Shown here piece after piece: positions 25,441-31,974 of a stretch of DNA of 64,000 nucleotides. The notes below the pieces were generated by a model, which saw nothing but the letters and a program-made list of their open reading frames with translations, was not told the DNA's origin and did not search any database. Both the position numbers and the translations under genes were made by a program. The stretch comes from an uncultured Lachnospiraceae bacterium (GTDB lineage Bacteria > Bacillota > Clostridia > Lachnospirales > Lachnospiraceae). The stretch covers positions 226,196 to 290,195 of the forward strand of contig CANDAG010000001.1 in NCBI GenBank assembly GCA_947382625.1, read 5' to 3'. Every line of letters starts with the position of its first letter. Positions within the stretch are counted from its first letter, which is position 1.

Positions 25441-26265
25441 TTACATTTTTCTGCCAACCAGGCATATCCAGCTGGGCAGAGCCATCCTTGGATTTTCATG
25501 CCAGTCATACATTTTGTCTACGTCTTCCTTATTGATGCTGATACCGTTAATAATATCCTCTGTCTTTACCCCAAAAGGCCGTTCATAGTTCTTTTCGTCA
25601 AACATTTCCTCAAAATGCTCAAGATGAATTCCCGCATCCATAACCGCATTCATAATATCCTGCAGTCTCCAGTGAAAATTTACGGTCTTCTCATCCTCAA
25701 AGGGCCCGGTTGCATCATAGGGTTTTATAACCTTTAAATCTTCACCAAACGGCCGTAGATAAGGGTGGATTTCATAAATAATATTGAGTCCTCCCTTTTT
25801 TAATACCCGGCTTATATTTGTATACATGGAAGGCAAGTCATTCAGCCATACATGCACGCCGTTTGACGTATATACCAGGTCATATTTGCCATCCGGTATA
25901 CCTTCCAATGTCATGGTATCCGCGCATACAAATTCAATTGCGTCGCTAAGCCCTTCTCTGTCTGCGATTTGTTTGGCATATGTCAATTGATGTTCAGAAA
26001 TATCGCAGGAAGTTACTTCTGCACCTGACAATGCAAAGGCAAACACAGCATGGTTATCGCCACTGGATGGCACACAAACCCGTTTTCCCTTCAGGTTAGG
26101 GATATATTTCTGAATGATCTCCCAGGTTTTCTTATGAAATGCTTTTGACGGGTCGTTTAGAATTGGACGGAGTATTTTTTCTGAATGATTAAAAGCCGAC
26201 CATTTTTCTGAATAATCATTCCAGTCTTTCCTGTTCTTTTCGCTCACTTTATTATAGGTACTCAT
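25441..26265 (-). CDS. class I SAM-dependent methyltransferase
   Basis: Methyltransferase of 274 residues. The SAM site shows KGKRVCVPSSGDNHAVFAFALSGAEVTSCD (motif I and the acidic end of strand 2) and motif II-like GKYDLVYTSNGVHVWL. The N-terminus NRKDWNDYSEKWSAFNHSE and C-terminus ALPSWICLVGRKM match a group common in clostridia, annotated only as methyltransferase. It is probably co-transcribed with the downstream radical SAM gene. Target unknown. Confidence 0.87.
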   Translation of the reverse strand: MSTYNKVSEKNRKDWNDYSEKWSAFNHSEKILRPILNDPSKAFHKKTWEIIQKYIPNLKGKRVCVPSSGDNHAVFAFALSGAEVTSCDISEHQLTYAKQIADREGLSDAIEFVCADTMTLEGIPDGKYDLVYTSNGVHVWLNDLPSMYTNISRVLKKGGLNIIYEIHPYLRPFGEDLKVIKPYDATGPFEDEKTVNFHWRLQDIMNAVMDAGIHLEHFEEMFDEKNYERPFGVKTEDIINGISINKEDVDKMYDWHENPRMALPSWICLVGRKM

Positions 26266-26393
26266 TGTGGATCCCCTTTAATGATCATGTTATATTCTGA
26301 TGTCATTACATTATTTCTATCTATAAGAATACCCAAGCATGTATGTTATTTCAAGTCTGAGAACAGCTATAGTCAATTTTCCCCATACGTAGA

Positions 26394-26415
26394 CAGGAGA
26401 GCATGCGCTCTCCTG
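26394..26415. terminator. 9-bp hairpin after the CD3324-like gene
   Basis: Arms CAGGAGAGC and GCTCTCCTG with an ATGC loop lie 13 bases beyond the stop codon of the minus-strand HTH gene. No good T-run follows on either strand, so termination is possible but weak. The gap 26266-26427 holds nothing else that I recognise. Confidence 0.45.
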
Positions 26416-26427
26416 CTTAAGTGTAAG

Positions 26428-26682
26428 CTATATGACAATTTTTCTGATTGTTTCTTTGGACAGGCCATAGATCTTTGAGAGCTCATCCAGTGTTTTTCCC
26501 TGCAGAAATAATTTTTTCATTTCACGGTTTCTTTCAAGGTAGTATTGCTTAGAACCATTTTTTTCTCCCCATGAAACTTTTTCATTAAGGGTTGGTACAT
26601 ATAATAATTTGCCGCCTGAGTATTTCGATACTTCTATCAACAACTCATACGGTAATATATCTGCTGCATTTACATATTTCAT
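26428..26682 (-). CDS. CD3324-family HTH protein
   Basis: Small protein of 84 residues. The first half (MKYVNAADILPYELLIEVSK) and the basic middle (WGEKNGSKQYYLERNREMKK) match the CD3324 family of clostridia. The last 25 residues, LDELSKIYGLSKETIRKIVI, are a helix-turn-helix, so DNA binding is likely. AGGGGTG precedes the start. A 36-base dyad lies just upstream and may be its own operator. Targets unknown. Confidence 0.8.
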   Translation of the reverse strand: MKYVNAADILPYELLIEVSKYSGGKLLYVPTLNEKVSWGEKNGSKQYYLERNREMKKLFLQGKTLDELSKIYGLSKETIRKIVI

Positions 26683-26701
26683 CTTAACACCCCTGACTTT
26701 T

Positions 26702-26737
26702 TATAGTGAACGGCAAATTATTTTGTCGTTTACTATA
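26702..26737 (-). promoter_or_regulatory. 16-bp dyad upstream of the CD3324-like gene
   Basis: Arms TATAGTGAACGGCAAA (26702-26717) and TTTGTCGTTTACTATA (26722-26737) are complementary except for two positions that would be G-U in RNA. It lies 20 bases before the HTH gene and overlaps a TATAAA sequence on the minus strand, consistent with an operator. Confidence 0.5.
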
Positions 26738-26740
26738 TGT

Positions 26741-26765
26741 GTGCTGGAACACCGCGAAGCGGCAC
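26741..26765. repeat. CGCGAAGCG-core short palindrome
   Basis: GTGC and GCAC arms enclose the core ACCGCGAAGCG. Same core as the copies at 16.5 and 27.6 kb but with different arms. Confidence 0.45.
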
Positions 26766-26772
26766 ATAAATG

Positions 26773-26875
26773 TTCAATGATAAAATGCAGAACAGCAGAT
26801 GATGCAACATCATTTATTTCCCCATACAGTTTGTTGCATGCTCTCTATTCTGCATGGGGTAAAGCATTATTGAAT
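26773..26875. repeat. long imperfect inverted repeat
   Basis: The left arm starts TTCAATGAT and contains ATGCAGAA and GATGCAACA; the right arm contains TGTTGCATG, TTCTGCAT and ends ATTATTGAA. Three blocks pair in order, making a hairpin of about 100 bases. It lies in a 530-base stretch without a sound gene. It may be a small RNA or a decayed mobile element. Confidence 0.45.
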
Positions 26876-26893
26876 CTTACAAACAATTTTCTT

Positions 26894-27127
26894 TTATTCA
26901 TGTTGGCCTCCCTTCTTCATATCACTTTTTCCTCCACAAACCGATATCGGCTCGTTGCTGATTCCAAGCATAATTCGGCTCTCCCGCAGTGTGCGGGCAG
27001 AATCATAATCATATTCCACAGTCTGTATATTCACGTTTGGATATCGTTCGTGAAGCTTCTTTAGAATACCCCGTTCGGCATCTCCTTTTCTGCACTCATA
27101 GGGTCTTACCTGCTGATAAAGTGTCAT
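26894..27127 (-). pseudogene. unrecognised ORF fragment
   Basis: Reads MTLYQQVRPYECRKGDAE, then HERYPNVNIQTVEYDYDSARTL, which looks like the end of a larger protein rather than a free-standing gene. No ribosome site of note was found. It faintly recalls C-terminal parts of 2-hydroxyacyl-CoA dehydratase-related proteins, but I would not assign it. Probably a remnant. Confidence 0.3.
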
Positions 27128-27215
27128 AAGCAGATCGCCAAAGCAGATGGCAAAATTGTGGTAAGACCGATTTCAAACATCAAATAACGATACAAGCTGC
27201 AAACATTCAAAGTGG

Positions 27216-27803
27216 CTATTTCTTAACTGTAATCCAATATCTTTTCATCAGACACCCATCAACATCTATCGTTTTCTCATAGACTCCGCCATTAGCAAGT
27301 ATTGTATTTTCACTGGCTTTATTCTTAACATCACAAGTGATAAGAAGTTTTTCTATTCCTATTGATTTTGCATTTTGTATATTTAAACGAAGCATTTCTT
27401 TTGCATAACCTTTGCCTCGTTCGGTGGGACGCACGGAATACCCACAATGTCCTCCCCACGTTCCAAGAATAGGATGATTTATATGGTGACGCAAATCTAT
27501 TACACCTACAACTTTGTCATCGCTCTTGCGTACAGCTAAATAGGTATGTGAAGGAACCATTGTTCCTGACTCTCTGCATGTTTCTTCATTTGACATAAGG
27601 ACAGTCCGCGAAGCGTGCTGTCCGTTGTTTTTTCTAAGTTCACATATTTTTATCCATTCCTCGGCAGACTTACTTACATCGAGCGATTTACAACCTGCAA
27701 ATTGGTCTTCATTTTGTGCATCATATTCCAGAATTTCCTGACGAAATTGCCATATATCATGCACATACTTCTTCTGAGGCTCTATCAATGCAATTTGTTC
27801 CAT
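27216..27803 (-). CDS. GNAT-family N-acetyltransferase with in-frame insert
   Basis: Acetyltransferase of 195 residues. The conserved block VVGVIDLRHHINHPILGTWG is followed by the acetyl-CoA motif GYSVRPTERGKGYAKEML and the C-terminal ENTILANGGVYEKTIDVDG. Between the N-terminal part and SHTYLAVRKSDDK there is an extra segment, NNGQHASRTVLMSNEE, not expected in relatives. Its DNA is a 25-base palindrome (27599-27623). The protein probably still folds, as the insert is in a loop. It is transcribed through a tandem array of leader hairpins at 27848-28045. Confidence 0.85.
   Translation of the reverse strand: MEQIALIEPQKKYVHDIWQFRQEILEYDAQNEDQFAGCKSLDVSKSAEEWIKICELRKNNGQHASRTVLMSNEETCRESGTMVPSHTYLAVRKSDDKVVGVIDLRHHINHPILGTWGGHCGYSVRPTERGKGYAKEMLRLNIQNAKSIGIEKLLITCDVKNKASENTILANGGVYEKTIDVDGCLMKRYWITVKK
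27599..27623. repeat. palindrome inside the GNAT reading frame
   Basis: Arms GGACAG and CTGTCC enclose TCCGCGAAGCGTG, with the same CGCGAAGCG core as intergenic copies elsewhere in the window. It keeps the reading frame open and encodes part of an apparent extra loop. Confidence 0.6.
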
Positions 27804-27847
27804 TCTAATCTCCCCAAATTTCGATTGTTACTTTGGTTGTGCGATAT

Positions 27848-28045
27848 GTCGCAAGGAGGGACCCACCGTAGGTAGGAGGATTCCTTACGACCAATGTCAT
27901 AAGGGGTACCATCGAAGATGGGGGATTCCTTATGACCAATACACGTATCAGCGTGCTTCATTATATGATGTCGCAAGGAGGGACCCAACGTAGTTGGGAG
28001 GATTCCTTACGACCTGCGCACGCATCAGCGTGCTTCATTATACCA
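27848..28045 (-). repeat. tandem array of leader hairpins ahead of GNAT gene
   Basis: Read on the minus strand, the order is C (28014-28045), A (27970-28013), C (27937-27965), B (27896-27936), A (27848-27891), then the GNAT gene at 27803. C is a hairpin GCACGC-TGAT-GCGTGC directly behind TATAAT. A and B are 41-44 base hairpins with outer arms GTCGTAAGG or GTCATAAGG and inner stems such as CCCAAC/GTTGGG or CCATC/GATGG. Copies differ mainly at paired positions. The array would form most of the 5' leader of the GNAT mRNA. Confidence 0.85.
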
Positions 28046-28066
28046 TAACATCACTTTAGCATTCAA
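28037..28066 (-). promoter_or_regulatory. promoter feeding the leader array
   Basis: On the minus strand TTGAAT (28061-28066) and TATAAT (28037-28042) are 18 bases apart. The -10 box belongs to hairpin module C, so the transcript would begin at the hairpin itself. Confidence 0.6.
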
Positions 28067-28150
28067 ATGCTGTTATATTTTTCTTGTAAGACAGAAGCTA
28101 TCGTGCTATAATTCAAGTCATCAATTAAGCATTGAGTGAAAACGATCTGT
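28064..28150 (+). promoter_or_regulatory. promoter module for Rpn gene, duplicated at 32683
   Basis: TTGTAA (28084-28089), a 17-base spacer and TATAAT (28107-28112) make a good promoter. The surrounding 87 bases recur at 32683-32770 with about 85% identity by eye, including both boxes. The module lies 280 bases upstream of the interrupted Rpn gene here and directly before an unrelated gene there. Confidence 0.65.
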
Positions 28151-28162
28151 AAGGCGTTCTTT

Positions 28163-28279
28163 ATCAATAAGCCAGCTCATGAAGTGACGGCGTTTGATAT
28201 CTACAGGAAAACTATTTCCAGTCTGATCAATTCCATGCTTAATCAATAAGCCGATTCGCGTAGTGCGATGGCGTTTGAT
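28163..28279 (+). repeat. two copies of ATCAATAAGCC...GGCGTTTGAT palindrome
   Basis: Copies at 28163-28200 and 28242-28279 share the outer arms ATCAATAAGCC and GGCGTTTGAT; the second has the core GATTCGCGTAGTGCGAT. They match the inverted copy at 24181-24220. They occupy the leader between the promoter and the Rpn gene start. Nothing else is seen in 28280-28429. Confidence 0.7.
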
Positions 28280-28429
28280 TTCCATTAAACTTATTGTTAC
28301 CAAATCACATGTGAAAAAGGCAGGAGATTTCAGACAGGATGGAAATGTTCCGAATAATGAAAGCTTTATCAGGATTTGCCGTAAAACAGGTTCCTTTATA
28401 TCCCAATGCCTCCCGCAGAAGGAGAAAGA

Positions 28430-29419
28430 ATGGGAGTATCCAAAGAGAAAAAAGACATTGTTGAGAAAGAGTTCCTGTCCTACCCTGATATTGCGGCGGA
28501 CACGATCGGAGCCCTGCTATACTGCGGCAAAGCCGCCATAGATGCCGGAAAGCTGTGGCCGGGGCCGACAGAGACCATTTACCAGGGAAAGGATAGCTTC
28601 CGGAGCCAGTTTGAGGATGTCTGCAAATACGAGATGGGGGAAGGGCAGCAGGTCAGGCTCATGTATCTGATCGCCAATCAGACCCGGACGGATGGAAAAA
28701 TGCTTTTCCGAAAAGCAGGCAATAAATGAAGCACGCTGATGCGTGCGCAGGTCGTAAGGAATCCTCCCACCTGCGGCGGGTCCCTCCTTGCGACATTATA
28801 CATAGGAGGCGTTTACCGGGAACAGTACGAGGGCAGGATGAAAAATACTTTCCCTGTGATAGAGATCGTACTCTATTGGGGTAAAAGTAGATGGATGAGT
28901 AGCCGGAACCTCAGACGGATATTCCGAAAACGGGGACTCACGGATGAGGAATGGAACTACATAGACGAGCTGAAGCTCCATGTATTCGAAATGAGGTATT
29001 TACCGGAAGAAACAAGGGCTCTGTTCCGGAGTGATATGCGGATCGTAGTAGATTTTCTTGCGGAAGGGGAGAACTACCGTTCCACACAAAAGATCACCCA
29101 TAAGGCAGCATTGATCAAAATGCTCAAAGTGCTTTCGGGGGATGTGGATACAGAGGGTGTTGCAGGATGGCTTGAGGAACAGGGAATCAGAGAGGAGGAT
29201 GAAATTACCATGTGTGAATTATTTGACCAGTATGAGCGGAAAGGCAGAAGTGAGGGACTTATTGAGGGAATAGAAAAAGGAACGTCCATAGGAATGGACA
29301 AACAGCTGGTAACCGATATAGACAATGCCATGAAATTTTTTAAGGTTACGTTGGAAAAAGCCTGTGAGGGGCTGGGAACGACAGTCAGTAAATATGAGGA
29401 AGCCAGAAAGCTTGTTTAG
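28430..29419 (+). pseudogene. Rpn-family (PD-(D/E)XK) nuclease gene interrupted by a leader element
   Basis: Recombination-promoting nuclease/transposase-like family. The first part (28430-28729) reads MGVSKEKKDIVEKEFLSYPD, then YEMGEGQQVRLMYLIANQTR and LFRKAG. The second part (from about 28804) resumes GGVYREQYEGRMKN, FPVIEIVLYWG, and ends with a DEITMCELFDQYERKGRSEG tail typical of Rpn proteins. Between them lies a C-A leader element (28725-28794) that brings a TGA stop at 28727-28729. The two parts are in the same frame, so only this insertion breaks the gene. AAGGAG precedes ATG 28430. The second part is open from an ATG at 28739 inside the element. Confidence 0.82.
28725..28794 (+). repeat. 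leader element (C plus A hairpins) inserted in Rpn gene
   Basis: Hairpin C is GCACGC-TGAT-GCGTGC; hairpin A (28751-28794) has outer arms GTCGTAAGGA and TCCTTGCGAC. It runs in the direction of the host gene. Compared with other copies the TATAAT box is altered to AATAAA-like sequence. Left and right borders lie next to AATA and TATACATA, so a short target duplication is possible but not certain. Confidence 0.85.
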
Positions 29420-29423
29420 CTTT
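29404..29423. repeat. 20-bp direct repeat, left copy
   Basis: CAGAAAGCTTGTTTAGCTTT covers the last codons and stop of the Rpn gene. An identical copy is at 31150-31169, at the end of the HipA-like gene. Inside it AAAGCT and AGCTTT form a perfect small palindrome. The two copies bracket about 1.7 kb with truncated genes. Confidence 0.8.
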
Positions 29424-29492
29424 AAAGATAGAATGCATTAAAACTGGCGGATCTGCAGCAAGGAGGAACCTGTCACAGATAGGAGGATTTTT

Positions 29493-29759
29493 ATGAGTTC
29501 TTTGTTTCAATCGACAAGAAACACCCGAGTGTTGCCGACAGGTACCATGCGATACATCCGAAGTGATGTGCCGGAAAATCTGACTGCCAAAGAAATGCAG
29601 TGGTTGCTGGATAATCATATTACCACTATTATAGACCTGAGATCGAAGGAAGAAGCTGCCAGAACACCGTGCTGTCTCAAAGAGCAGAGTGGGTTCAGGT
29701 ATGTTCATCTTCCGGTCACAGGTGGCGGCGATTATTTTGAAAAGACTTGGATTCTGTGA
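29493..29759 (+). pseudogene. tyrosine/dual-specificity phosphatase fragment
   Basis: Only the N-terminal third is present: RNTRVLPTGTMRYIRSDVPE, WLLDNHITTIIDLRSKEEAA and YVHLPVTGGG match Firmicute tyrosine phosphatases of about 250 residues. The catalytic HCxxGxxR part is missing. The frame ends at TGA 29757. In another frame the following bases read RLGFCDEVIIDDYMHYKLQW, which looks like the end of a GNAT protein, so two gene fragments seem joined here. A good AGGAGG site remains upstream. Confidence 0.65.
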
Positions 29760-29822
29760 TGAAGTAATTATTGATGATTATATGCACTATAAACTCCAGT
29801 GGGATTGAACGAGGTAATCAGC

Positions 29823-30431
29823 ATGCTTGTTTTATGTTCAAACGGTTTGTCAGCGCAAAATATATTAAAGGAAATGGGTAAAAAACTAAAGAATGAAAAA
29901 ACTGCGGCATTAGTAGTAACAGCAGATCATGAATATAAAGAAAAGAATTATCATGTAGAAAGAGTTGCAGGCGAGTTAGAATCATTAAATCTAGGTGTCT
30001 CTATAGTTGATTTGGATAAATTTCCCGCAGAAGAACTTCTTCGTTATGATGTTGTAGAGTTCATAGGGGGAAATCCCTTTTATCTATTGAACTCAATAAG
30101 AAAAAATAATGCTTCAGAAATATTAAAAACTATTGCGGATACCAAGGTATTGATTGGGTGGAGTGCTGCAGTGTTTGTTTTTGGTCCTACCTTAGAATTG
30201 GTAAATATGTATTCTCCGGAGATGAATTTTCTGGGCTTGACAGATTTAAGGGGAATCAATCTCACAAAAGTAGAAGTTTTGCCACATTACAATAAATTTT
30301 TGGATCGTTTTGAATGTTTTGAAGAAAAATGTAAAGCATATGAGAGAAAGCACAATGTAAACGTAATTCGATTGAACGACGGAGAAGGTCTTTTTATCGA
30401 GGATAATATCATAAGTATATGCCGGGTATAA
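29823..30431 (+). CDS. peptidase E-like (family S51) protein
   Basis: Class I glutamine-amidotransferase-fold serine peptidase of about 202 residues. The sequence IGGNPFYLL (residues 81-89) is the family marker, Ser114 sits in the nucleophile elbow IGWSAAVFVFG, and His155 (VLPHYNKF) is a likely catalytic histidine. Peptidase E cleaves Asp-X dipeptides; clostridial relatives are uncharacterised. ATG 29823 follows GAGGT and is preferred over a GTG at 29799. It is AT-rich and lies inside the 20-bp direct-repeat segment, suggesting acquisition. Confidence 0.82.
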   Translation: MLVLCSNGLSAQNILKEMGKKLKNEKTAALVVTADHEYKEKNYHVERVAGELESLNLGVSIVDLDKFPAEELLRYDVVEFIGGNPFYLLNSIRKNNASEILKTIADTKVLIGWSAAVFVFGPTLELVNMYSPEMNFLGLTDLRGINLTKVEVLPHYNKFLDRFECFEEKCKAYERKHNVNVIRLNDGEGLFIEDNIISICRV

Positions 30432-30496
30432 ATTTACGCCCTTTTCGTAATTATGTATCTATTGGAAAATGGCGATAAGGCCAATCCTTCAAACTA

Positions 30497-30985
30497 TTAG
30501 TAATCAAAAGAGTTTTTATCTACATGGATTGTAGTTGTTAATTTTTCATTTTTGTATGGTCTTCTTATTTCAAGCATGTTCAAAACGGTATATCCTTTTG
30601 AACGAAGAAATTGAATCATCCCTTCGTTGTTTGGATGTACATAATTAAATAAAGTATCTCCTCCCATAGAATCAGCAATTTCTTCAGCCTTTTCAAAGAG
30701 CATCGTTGCTACGCCTTTCCTCCTGTAGTCGTTAGATACATAGATATGCTCAACCCATAAACAAGAACCTTCAATTTTACAAACGATGTAGCCAGCTAAC
30801 CTATCCTGATCTTCCACGGCAAAGATTGGATACCCATATTTTAAAAATTCATTTACTTCTTCCCGGCTAGCTTCAATATCCGGCTGTGATGCGATTCCTT
30901 TATAGGATCGCAAGGTCACTCTGAAATCAGCAACCAGCGGTGCAACTGCTTCTGTATTGATCTTGTTGATTCTAATGATTTTCAC
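30497..30985 (-). CDS. GNAT-family N-acetyltransferase
   Basis: Acetyltransferase of 162 residues. The core LWVEHIYVSNDYRRKGVATMLFEKAEEIA holds the acetyl-CoA-binding R/QxxGxG/A motif, and VHPNNEGMIQFLRSKGYTVLN fits the C-terminal fold. AGGGAGAAG precedes the start. It is AT-rich. A truncated ORF ends 17 bases upstream on the same strand and was probably its operon partner. Substrate unknown. Confidence 0.85.
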   Translation of the reverse strand: MKIIRINKINTEAVAPLVADFRVTLRSYKGIASQPDIEASREEVNEFLKYGYPIFAVEDQDRLAGYIVCKIEGSCLWVEHIYVSNDYRRKGVATMLFEKAEEIADSMGGDTLFNYVHPNNEGMIQFLRSKGYTVLNMLEIRRPYKNEKLTTTIHVDKNSFDY

Positions 30986-31001
30986 ACTTCTCCCTCGCAG
31001 T

Positions 31002-31149
31002 TTACAGATAATTAAATAGTTCGTTAATATGTTTCATATGATGATCAGCATATTTGATAATAGATTTTCTCTGTTTGGCATTTTTCGTTTCAAGCATTTC
31101 AGAAAAAACAGTACCCATTCCTGCTAATCTCGCGCCTTGTAATTCATTT
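31002..31149 (-). pseudogene. C-terminal remnant of an unknown gene
   Basis: An open frame reads NELQGARLAGMGTVFSEMLE, then KSIIKYADHHMKHINELFNY and a stop. It has no start and is cut exactly where the 20-bp repeat at 31150 begins. I do not recognise the family. It marks the right junction of the segment between the direct repeats. Confidence 0.5.
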
Positions 31150-31169
31150 CAGAAAGCTTGTTTAGCTTT
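31150..31169. repeat. 20-bp direct repeat, right copy
   Basis: Identical to 29404-29423. It overlaps the end of the HipA-like gene (stop codon within it, minus strand) and abuts the truncated ORF at 31002-31149. Confidence 0.8.
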
Positions 31170-31974
31170 GCTGTGACGATGGCGAAGCAAAAAGATAGCT
31201 GTATTTCCGCATCTGCCAGCGCATGGTTTCCCGGACACGTTCAAGGATGGGAGCTTCGTAGATTCCCGCAAACTCTTTTAATATTGCATCTACATCTTTT
31301 ATTGTAAAGGCAGCCTGAAATGGGGTGTTTTTATACAGTGCTTCACAGGCGTCCAGCTGTTCATCAAAGCTTCTGGAAAAAGGCTTGGCGCTGATCTTTT
31401 CAAAACATTGGGACAGGCTCATGCTCAGCGGGTAATCACCTTTGATATCAGAAAAGAGGGCAGCGCCATTGTCAAAGATTGGACATTTTCCACAGGAACC
31501 ATCTTTTTTCTGGATGATTGCAAGATTATGGAAGTGCCGGTCTTCATTCAGGAACAAAGCATCAATGGTCAATATCATGCGTAAATAACCGCCAAAATCC
31601 TGAAGACCGGTAAGGGATTCGATGCACTCCGTCATATAGGCTATCCGATCCCTTGCATCTGTATAGCGCAATATGGCTTTGGACGCGCTTTCACCATAAA
31701 AGGTCTGGAACAGCCGTTCTACAGACACCACTTTGTCATCCTCCGGTTTCATGAAATCCATGGACCGACAGCCGTGCAGAAAAGCCCCTTTTCTTTCAAG
31801 GCATACATAAGAATATTGCACAAAGGGTATAGCATTGGTTTTTTGAAGCAGGCGTGATACCAATACTTCTGCCAATGCCTCATAACCAAGACTGTCCGCT
31901 TTGTACCAGATTCCATGATCAGTCCACTTGCTTTGATTTCCCTTAGAGGATGACCGATTCGTTTCTTTCATCAT
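31162..31974 (-). CDS. HipA-like serine/threonine kinase-fold protein
   Basis: Protein of 270 residues related to the HipA C-terminal kinase domain. The N-terminal lobe has KGNQSKWTDHGIWYKADSLG and YEALAEVLVSRLL. The catalytic loop is ALFLNEDRHFHNLAI with Asp145 and Asn150, and the metal-binding Asp168 lies in CPIFDNGAALF. HipA toxins phosphorylate glutamyl-tRNA synthetase; the target of this shorter, N-lobe-divergent group is unknown. It overlaps its upstream partner gene by 32 bases, so the two are translated together, as in toxin-antitoxin pairs. Role inferred. Confidence 0.78.
   Translation of the reverse strand: MMKETNRSSSKGNQSKWTDHGIWYKADSLGYEALAEVLVSRLLQKTNAIPFVQYSYVCLERKGAFLHGCRSMDFMKPEDDKVVSVERLFQTFYGESASKAILRYTDARDRIAYMTECIESLTGLQDFGGYLRMILTIDALFLNEDRHFHNLAIIQKKDGSCGKCPIFDNGAALFSDIKGDYPLSMSLSQCFEKISAKPFSRSFDEQLDACEALYKNTPFQAAFTIKDVDAILKEFAGIYEAPILERVRETMRWQMRKYSYLFASPSSQQS

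Noticed and set aside
27848-28045. CRISPR array
   Set aside because: The repeated units are palindromic modules of different types joined almost directly, without unique spacers of constant length, and copies occur alone at other loci. No cas genes are present.
28725-28794. The ATG at 28739 as the start of a real full-length gene
   Set aside because: Its first 20 or so codons are translated leader element, with no ribosome site. The protein downstream is the second half of the interrupted Rpn gene.
29404-31169. A complete insertion sequence between the 20-bp repeats
   Set aside because: No transposase gene or terminal inverted repeats were found, and the contents are fragments plus ordinary small genes.
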